From Rhodanobacter sp. T12-5 (GTDB lineage Bacteria > Pseudomonadota > Gammaproteobacteria > Xanthomonadales > Rhodanobacteraceae), in contig NZ_NPKN01000001.1 in assembly GCF_008329435.1 (NCBI RefSeq), positions 124,001-188,000 of the forward strand: 64,000 nucleotides of DNA. Direction: 5' to 3'. Positions 52,550-64,000 of the stretch are shown here, piece by piece. Under the pieces are notes generated by a model. That model was not told the origin of the DNA. It saw only the letters and a program-made list of their open reading frames with translations, and did no database searches. The translations under genes and the position numbers were made by a program. Position 1 is the stretch's first letter, and each line of letters begins with the position of its first letter.

Positions 52550-53842
52550 TCAGCGGCTGGCCGCGTCGTCGTCCGGCAAGTCGTCGCCGCTGACGATGCG
52601 CGCATGCCGCTGATGCGTGCAATACGCCCAGGCCCAGTCAAGCATCACCACCAGCCGGTTGCGGAAGCCGATCAGAAAGTAGATGTGGGCCAGCAGCCAC
52701 ACCACCCATGCGGGAAAGCCCGACAGCTTGAGCCTGCCGAATTGCGCCACCGCAGCCATCCGCCCGATGGTGGCCAGCGACCCGTCGTCGCGGTAACGAA
52801 ACGGCTGCCGTTCGTCGCTGCCGCGCAGCCGCGCGCGGATCGTCGTGCCGACATGCCGGCCCATCTGTTTGGCTGCGGGCGCCACGCCGGGCACGGGCTT
52901 CCCATCGGCCTGTGCGATACCGGCGAGATCACCCACGACGAAGCTCTCCGGATGCCCCGGCAAGCTCAGGTCGTCCAATACCTGCACCCTTCCCGCAGGA
53001 TCGAGCGCGGTACCGAGCAGGCCTCCGACCGGCGACGCCGCCACCCCGGCAGCCCACAAAACGGTGCGGGCAGACAATCGTCGTTCGCCCAGCTTCACGC
53101 CGTTTGCGTCGATGCCGGTGACGGCGACGCCGGTATGCACTTCCACCCCGAGCCGTTCAAGTTGCCGACGCGCCTTGTCCGACAGGGCCGGGTCGAATGC
53201 CGGCAGCAACCGCGGGCCGGCCTCGATCAGGCGCACCGTTGCGTGTCGCGGGTCACTGCGGCGGAATTCGCGTGACAAGGTATGCCGCGCCAGCTCGATC
53301 AGGGTACCGGCCAGCTCGACGCCAGTGGAACCGCCGCCGACCACCACGAAACTGAGCCAGGCCTGGCGGCGTGCCGGATCGGATTCGCGCTCGGCGTTCT
53401 CGAACGCCAGCAGGACGCGGCGCCGGATCAGGAACGCATCGTCCAGTGTCTTCAACCCTGGCGCGAAACGCTCCCACTCGTCGTGCCCGAAATAGGCGTG
53501 TGTGGCACCGGTGGCGACCACCAGGTAATCGTAGTCGAGTGCGCCGTGAGTGCACTGCACCCGGCGCGCCGTCAGGTCGATGCCGACCACTTCGTTCAAC
53601 AATACGGTGAGGTTGCGCTGGCGGCGCAGGATCTGCCGCAGCGGCGCGGCGATCGACGGCGCGGCCAGACTCGCGGTGGCGACCTGATACAGCAGCGGCT
53701 GGAACAGATGGTGATTGCGTCGATCCACCAGGGTCACCTGCACCGCCGCGCCGGCCAGCCGTCGCGCCGCCGCCATGCCGCCAAAGCCGCCGCCGAGGAT
53801 CACGACATGCGGCGGCTTGCAGGTGTCGGCGCCGGCGTTCAT
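52550..53842 (-). CDS. ndh: type II NADH dehydrogenase-like FAD oxidoreductase
   Basis: 430-aa membrane-associated flavoprotein of the NDH-2 family, transferring electrons from NADH to quinone without proton pumping. Two Rossmann folds: VVILGGGFGGMAAARRLAGA (FAD) and FVVVGGGSTGVELAGTLIEL (NADH). NHHLFQPLLYQVATASL is the family signature. A late FAD-contact motif (SFVVGDLAGI) is followed by a hydrophobic C-terminus (FPAWVVWLLAHIYFLIGFRN) that suits membrane binding. ATGA overlap with the upstream ctpA-like gene. The gene symbol is by family. Confidence 0.88.
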   Translation of the reverse strand: MNAGADTCKPPHVVILGGGFGGMAAARRLAGAAVQVTLVDRRNHHLFQPLLYQVATASLAAPSIAAPLRQILRRQRNLTVLLNEVVGIDLTARRVQCTHGALDYDYLVVATGATHAYFGHDEWERFAPGLKTLDDAFLIRRRVLLAFENAERESDPARRQAWLSFVVVGGGSTGVELAGTLIELARHTLSREFRRSDPRHATVRLIEAGPRLLPAFDPALSDKARRQLERLGVEVHTGVAVTGIDANGVKLGERRLSARTVLWAAGVAASPVGGLLGTALDPAGRVQVLDDLSLPGHPESFVVGDLAGIAQADGKPVPGVAPAAKQMGRHVGTTIRARLRGSDERQPFRYRDDGSLATIGRMAAVAQFGRLKLSGFPAWVVWLLAHIYFLIGFRNRLVVMLDWAWAYCTHQRHARIVSGDDLPDDDAASR

Positions 53843-55230
53843 CAGCGCCGGGCGGTACCGGGCCGTTCCAGAGCCATCCCCTTGAGCACGTTCAGCGCCT
53901 GCGCCAGTGCGTAGTCGCTGGTGGCGAGCTTGCCGTCGGCGGCGCTGCCGTCGTCGTCGATGTCGCCTGCGGCGGCGTTTTCGTTGGCCAGGTGATGCGG
54001 TAGGTCGGCCTCCGAATTGATCAAGGCCGGGCCACGGTCGGCGGCGCTCGCGGTGAGGTCGGCCAGCGCGATGTCCGGCTTGATGCCTTCGGCCTGGATC
54101 GAGGTGCCTTTGGGCGTGTAGTAGCGCGCGGTGGTGATCTTCACCGCATGGTCGGCGTCCAGCGGCAGCACCGTCTGCACCACGCCCTTGCCGAACGTGC
54201 GCTGGCCCATGATCAGCGCGCGGCGATTGTCCTTCAGCGCGCCGGAGACGATCTCGGCGGCCGAAGCGGTGCCGTTGTTGGTCAGCACGATCATCGGCGC
54301 GCCGTCGAGCTGGTCGCCGGGGTGGGCGTTGAAGCTCATGTTGGCATCCTGCAGCCGGCCGCGGGTGGTGACGATGGTGCCCGAATCGAGGAAGTCGTCG
54401 CTGACCCCGACCGCCGCGGTAAGCAGGCCGCCCGGGTTGTTGCGCAGGTCCAGTACGGCACCTTTCTGTCCGCCATTCTTCTTGATCAGCTCACCCAGCT
54501 TGTGTTCCAGATCGGCTGCGGTGTCGTCCTGGAACTGGCTGATGCGCAGATAGGCGTAGCCGGGTTCCAGCTCGCGCACCTTGACGCTGCTGATCGAGAT
54601 GTTCTCGCGCACCAGATGCAGATCGATCGGCTTGTCGCTGTGCTGGTGCACGATGGTCAGCGTGATCTTGCTGCCGGGTTTGCCGCGCAGCTGCTTGAAC
54701 ATGTCGTCGACGTTCTGCGGATCGATCAGGGTGCCGTTGATCTTGACGATGCTGTCGTTCGGCTTGATGCCGGCGCGTGACGCCGGGGTGTCGTCGATCG
54801 GCGAGACGATGCGCAGGCCACCGTCGACCTGCAGCACCTCGATGCCGAGACCGCTGTATTCGCCGGAAGTGTCCTCGCTGAGCTGGGCCAGGCCTTCCTT
54901 GTCCAGATATTCGCTGTGCGGATCGAGACCGCTGAGCATGCCGGTGATCGCCGCCTTCATCAGGGTCTTGTTGTCGACCTTCTCCACGTATGCCTGGCGT
55001 ACCACCTCGTAGACCCGGCTGAAGTTGCGGATGTCGTCCAGATCCACCGGGTCGACGGAGCTGGCGCTGGCCGGTCCGGTGGCGCTGCTGGCGACGGCAG
55101 GCACGCCGACCGGCGGCGCGGCCACGCTGGTAGCCGCGGGTGGCGCGGCTTGCGCATGGCTTTGCGGTGCGCCCAGCAGCAGCGGTGCGGCCAGCAGCAG
55201 GGTGGTCAGGGCGGGGGTGGAAAGGCGCAT
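53842..55230 (-). CDS. ctpA: S41 family carboxyl-terminal processing protease
   Basis: 462-aa periplasmic protease from the ATG at 55230 (signal peptide MRLSTPALTTLLLAAPLLLG, cleaved near SHA-QA). An Ala/Pro/Val linker is followed by an N-terminal helical domain (FSRVYEVVRQAYVEKVDN), a PDZ domain (EYSGLGIEVLQVDGGLRIVS), then the S41 core with catalytic Ser in TNNGTASAAEIVSGALKDN and Lys in GQRTFGKGVVQT. It trims C-termini of envelope proteins and peptidoglycan hydrolases in the family. It lies between envC and the NDH-2-like gene on the same strand. Confidence 0.94.
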   Translation of the reverse strand: MRLSTPALTTLLLAAPLLLGAPQSHAQAAPPAATSVAAPPVGVPAVASSATGPASASSVDPVDLDDIRNFSRVYEVVRQAYVEKVDNKTLMKAAITGMLSGLDPHSEYLDKEGLAQLSEDTSGEYSGLGIEVLQVDGGLRIVSPIDDTPASRAGIKPNDSIVKINGTLIDPQNVDDMFKQLRGKPGSKITLTIVHQHSDKPIDLHLVRENISISSVKVRELEPGYAYLRISQFQDDTAADLEHKLGELIKKNGGQKGAVLDLRNNPGGLLTAAVGVSDDFLDSGTIVTTRGRLQDANMSFNAHPGDQLDGAPMIVLTNNGTASAAEIVSGALKDNRRALIMGQRTFGKGVVQTVLPLDADHAVKITTARYYTPKGTSIQAEGIKPDIALADLTASAADRGPALINSEADLPHHLANENAAAGDIDDDGSAADGKLATSDYALAQALNVLKGMALERPGTARR

Positions 55231-55365
55231 GCGGGTGACTCCGTACAACGTGCGAGCATCGCGCGGGAGCGCGAAAGAAGTGTGGACAGTATCTACGACA
55301 ACCGAAAACCAGGGTAATTCAGCGGCTTCATGTCGAAGCAGGCCATACGCCGCATGGCGATGAGG

Positions 55366-56601
55366 TCAACGGCGCTGGCTCAGCCAGCTGCGCGGATCGA
55401 CCGGCTTGCCGTTCTTGCGCAATTCGAAATACGTACCGGTATTGATGCCGGTGGGTGCACTGGCGGTGCCGATCGCCTCGCCGGCCTCGACCTGGTCGCC
55501 GACACCGTGCAGCAGTGTCTCGTTGTTGCCGTACATGCTCATCCAGCCGTTGCCGTGGTTGATGATCAGCAGCATGCCGTAGCCGCGCAGGAAGCCGGCG
55601 TAGATCACCCGCCCGCGCGCGACCGCGTGGATCTCGCTGCCGCCACTGGCCTTGATCAGCACGCCGCTGCCGTAGCTGTTGACCACGCCGCTGGCCGGCC
55701 AGGGCAGGTTGCCGCGGATATTCGCGCTGGCGCTACCGACCTCGATCGGCGGCGGCGGCTTGTGCCCCGGGTGCCTCTTCGCAGTCGCTGCGCGCGCCGC
55801 AGCCTCACGGGCAGCGGCCTCGCGTGCCGCTTCGTCGATCGCCCGCTGCAGCTTGGCGAGCAGGTTGTCCAGCGATTGCGCGTCCTGTTTCATGGCTGCC
55901 AGCCGCTGCGCCTGGTCCTTGTACTGCGCGTTGGCCGCGCTCGCCAGCTTCTGTTGCGCCGCACGCTGTTGCGCCAGCGTCTTTGCCTGCTGCTCACGCT
56001 GTGCCCGGGCGGCTTGCAGCGCCTGCTGTTCGGCGGTGATCGCGTTCTCCAGCTCCTGCAACTTCGCCAGGTCGGCCATCAGCCGCTGCACGCGTTGCAC
56101 GCGGTCCTGCTGGAAATATTTCGAGTACACCAGGGCGCGCGAGATGCGTGCCACGTCCTCGTCACCCAGCAGCAGGCGCAGATCCGAACCGTGGCCGAGC
56201 GCATAGGTGGCGCGCAGCAGGTCGGCGATCGCGGCGCGCTGGTTGTTCAGCGTTCGCTTCAGGTCGGTACGCTGCTGCTGCAGCTGGTCCAGTTGCTGTT
56301 GCTTGGCGGCCAGCTCGGCATCGGTCTGGCGTACCGCGCGCGCCGCGCTGGCCAGCGCGTTCGCCTGTTTTGCCAGCTCCGCGTTGGCGCTGTCGCGGCG
56401 CGCCGCGGTCTCGGCCTGCTCCTTCGCCAGTGCTTCCATCTTGCTGCGCAAGTCGGCCAGCCTCTGCTTCGCATCAGCCTGCTCGGTTCGACTCTTGCCC
56501 TCCTGATGCGCCTGTGCGGGCGGCATGGCCAGCGAAAGGACGAAGGTGATGGCGACCAGTATGGCGACGAACGGACGGGCGGGACGGGCGAGGTTGGGCA
56601 T
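55366..56601 (-). CDS. envC: EnvC: murein hydrolase activator
   Basis: 411-aa periplasmic protein from the ATG at 56601, with a signal peptide (VAILVAITFVLSLAMPPAQA). Residues 40-260 are a long coiled coil rich in Gln/Ala/Arg. The last 120 residues form a LytM/M23 domain that is degenerate: GVVNSYGSG, HGNGWMSMYGNN and YFELRKNGKPVDPRSWL lack several zinc ligands (for instance Tyr in place of the final His). This is the state expected for EnvC, which activates amidases AmiA/B rather than cutting itself. It works with FtsEX, encoded 7 kb away. Confidence 0.94.
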   Translation of the reverse strand: MPNLARPARPFVAILVAITFVLSLAMPPAQAHQEGKSRTEQADAKQRLADLRSKMEALAKEQAETAARRDSANAELAKQANALASAARAVRQTDAELAAKQQQLDQLQQQRTDLKRTLNNQRAAIADLLRATYALGHGSDLRLLLGDEDVARISRALVYSKYFQQDRVQRVQRLMADLAKLQELENAITAEQQALQAARAQREQQAKTLAQQRAAQQKLASAANAQYKDQAQRLAAMKQDAQSLDNLLAKLQRAIDEAAREAAAREAAARAATAKRHPGHKPPPPIEVGSASANIRGNLPWPASGVVNSYGSGVLIKASGGSEIHAVARGRVIYAGFLRGYGMLLIINHGNGWMSMYGNNETLLHGVGDQVEAGEAIGTASAPTGINTGTYFELRKNGKPVDPRSWLSQRR

Positions 56602-56765
56602 CGGACGATTATCACCGAGCCGGGCGGCGGGAGCGAGCGCCGTGCCCGGAACAGGGCGTTTCATGGCCACCCGTACGGATGACTCGTTTGCCGGATTGAT
56701 TGGTCCGCGCGCGGCTGGCTGCCTGCATCGGAATCAAATGAACGTCTAGCCGTCCAAACAAACTT

Positions 56766-56794
56766 TTGACGCGCCGCAACAATTGTGCTTTAGT
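56766..56794 (+). promoter_or_regulatory. candidate sigma-70 promoter of gltB
   Basis: TTGACG (56766-56771), a 17-nt spacer and TTTAGT (56789-56794), 84 nt upstream of gltB in the 276-nt divergent gap to envC. Confidence 0.5.
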
Positions 56795-56877
56795 CGGGTC
56801 ACACCACGTGTGCAGCCAGATGCTTCCGGCATCGCGGGCTTCGCGCGCCCAGCCATTCCATTCGCCGGGGAAACAAG

Positions 56878-62878
<6,001 letters not shown>

Positions 62879-62887
62879 GTTCTGCGC

Positions 62888-63646
62888 ATGTGCCTGATCG
62901 CGTTCGCCTGGGATGTGCATCCACGCTGGCGCCTGCTGCTGGCGGGCAACCGCGACGAGTTCCATGCGCGGCCCAGTGCGGCGCTGGCGCGCTGGGACGA
63001 TGCGCCGATCGTCGGCGGGCGCGACCTCGAGGCCGGTGGCACCTGGCTCGGCGTCACCAACGGCGGGCGCTGCTGCGTGGTGACGAATGTGCGCGACCCG
63101 CGCGATCCGCACCTCGGCGCCTCGCGCGGCCTGCTGGCCACCGATTATCTCCGTGGCGACGCCGATGCCGCCACGCATGCGCAGCAACTGCTGCGCACGG
63201 CCGCCGACTATCGCCCGTTCAACCTGCTCACCTTCGATGCGCGCGAGGCGTTCTATCTCGGCAACCGCCCGGAGCCGCGCGCGCAGGCGGTGACCCCCGG
63301 CGTGCACGGCCTGTCGAACGCCGACTTCAACACGCCGTGGCCGAAGACGCGCGCATTGATGCAGCGTTTGCAGCAGTGGATCGACGATGGCGGCAACATC
63401 GAATTTTCACCGCTGTTCAACGCCCTCGCCGACGAACGGGTGGCCGACGACGCGCAGTTGCCGGATACCGGTATCGGGCTGGAGCGCGAGCGCTGGCTGT
63501 CGTCGGCCTTCATCCGTGGCGGCGACTACGGCACCCGCGCCAGTACGGTGGTGGCGATCGATCGCCACGGCGGCGGCGTGGTTGCGGAGCGCCGGTTCGG
63601 CCCGCACGGCCGATACCTGGGCGAAGTCATGTTGCGGGTCATGTAG
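62888..63646 (+). CDS. NRDE/TANGO2 family protein
   Basis: 252-aa protein beginning MCLIAFAWDVHPRWRLLLAG, then NRDEFHARP, the motif that names the NRDE (TANGO2) family, with Cys2 conserved as in Ntn-like hydrolase folds. GGRDLEAGGTWLGVTNGGR and NVRDPR are also typical. Bacterial members have been linked to haem trafficking and lipid handling, but the reaction is unsettled. It starts 9 nt after gltD and may share its transcript. Confidence 0.9.
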   Translation: MCLIAFAWDVHPRWRLLLAGNRDEFHARPSAALARWDDAPIVGGRDLEAGGTWLGVTNGGRCCVVTNVRDPRDPHLGASRGLLATDYLRGDADAATHAQQLLRTAADYRPFNLLTFDAREAFYLGNRPEPRAQAVTPGVHGLSNADFNTPWPKTRALMQRLQQWIDDGGNIEFSPLFNALADERVADDAQLPDTGIGLERERWLSSAFIRGGDYGTRASTVVAIDRHGGGVVAERRFGPHGRYLGEVMLRVM

Positions 63647-63745
63647 CTCGCGCCCGTCGCCTACGCACGGCCGCGGCCATCTCGCCTGCCCGCAACGGGT
63701 TTCACCGGCTAGCCTGTCCGGCGTATCCATGGACGGGAGAGATTC

Positions 63746-64000
63746 ATGCGCATCAGCCTGCTGCTGCCGCTTGCGGCGATCGCGGCCTTCACAAGCCACG
63801 CGGTGCTGGCGGCGGATTGCCCCGGCTGGTCGCCGCTCCGCGCGAAGCAAGAGCTCAGGGCGCTGCACGACCGACTGGACGGCTGGAACCATGCCTATCG
63901 GGTGACCGGGCAATCGCCGGTCGACGACGCAGTCTACGATCAGGCACTGCAGCAGCTGGAGCGCTGGCGGCGCTGCTTTCCGGCGCAGGCACCGGCAGCG
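63746..64000 (+). CDS. ligB: LigB-like NAD-dependent DNA ligase, 5' part
   Basis: The first 85 codons of a gene running off the right edge. ATG at 63746 with GGGAGAG. The signal-peptide-like start MRISLLLPLAAIAAFTSHAV (LAA-DC) is followed by CPGWSPLRAKQELRALHDRL and DGWNHAYRVTG, SPVDDAVYDQALQQLERWRR. This matches the start of LigB, the second NAD-dependent DNA ligase of Gammaproteobacteria: E. coli LigB also begins with a hydrophobic segment and a CPxWSP motif. The catalytic Lys lies beyond the window. It could be a diverged relative, as only the Ia-like region is visible. Confidence 0.75.
   Translation, partial: MRISLLLPLAAIAAFTSHAVLAADCPGWSPLRAKQELRALHDRLDGWNHAYRVTGQSPVDDAVYDQALQQLERWRRCFPAQAPAA

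Noticed and set aside
56741..56760. AACGTCTA-GCCGTCCA upstream of gltB resembling MetJ met boxes (a similar GGACGTCTAAA lies near 2505)
   Set aside because: Only about half of each box matches, the target genes are unrelated to methionine, and MetJ is not expected in this lineage.

Overview
The window is about 64 kb of GC-rich, densely coded chromosome. I read it as a gammaproteobacterium of the order Xanthomonadales, most like the Rhodanobacter/Dyella group. This is inferred from gene content, not from a marker search. The supporting features are a trxA-rho / rhlB locus with a very long RG-rich RhlB tail, a plant-type (class 3) gshA, a TonB-dependent receptor beside a TPR-sulfotransferase, a PlsB of about 900 residues, and REP-like hairpins typical of this order. 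I see no rRNA, tRNA, CRISPR array, prophage or intact insertion sequence. Most of the window is core chromosome.

Layout. 0-9 kb: two tandem S10 serine carboxypeptidase-like genes (the first runs off the left edge), an Lrp-type regulator divergent from a DMT exporter-cupin pair, an FmdE-like and a DUF2249 gene behind a probable FNR/Dnr-type promoter, an acyltransferase, ubiE and a secreted amidohydrolase. 9-20 kb: plsB, a lipoprotein, a lipoprotein acid phosphatase, an AI-2E family permease, a TonB-dependent receptor and a TPR-sulfotransferase. 20-31 kb: a decayed gltS fragment, rep, a halogenase-like flavoprotein, tdk, an unknown gene, mutM, a GldA/GldF/GldG-like ABC module with a DUF4340-like protein, and a fatty acid desaturase. 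31-41 kb: a truncated saccharopine dehydrogenase-like remnant and a hairpin cluster beside rpmB-rpmG, then secB-gpsA, a SNF2 helicase, a repeat lipoprotein, a HAD phosphatase, glk and hemB. A previously unlisted 51-codon membrane protein gene sits behind a textbook sigma-54 promoter, followed by rhtA. 41-56 kb: gshA, rho, trxA, rhlB, ftsE-ftsX, a double-receiver response regulator with ung, rpoH under a perfect CIRCE operator, an NDH-2-like gene, ctpA and envC. 56-64 kb: gltB-gltD, an NRDE/TANGO2 gene and the start of ligB.

Functional links. FtsE-FtsX and EnvC belong to one cell-division peptidoglycan-hydrolase activation pathway. PlsB, GpsA and the desaturase shape membrane phospholipid. RpoH and a CIRCE site join the sigma-32 and HrcA heat-shock circuits. 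Rho and RhlB act on RNA. GltBD makes glutamate and GshA uses it.

The most interesting unexplained signals are the sigma-54 promoter with a two-palindrome upstream array driving the tiny membrane protein near 40.5 kb, the CIRCE box at rpoH, the FNR-like box at the DUF2249/FmdE pair, the disordered N-terminal extension of Rho, and two gene remnants (gltS, saccharopine dehydrogenase-like).
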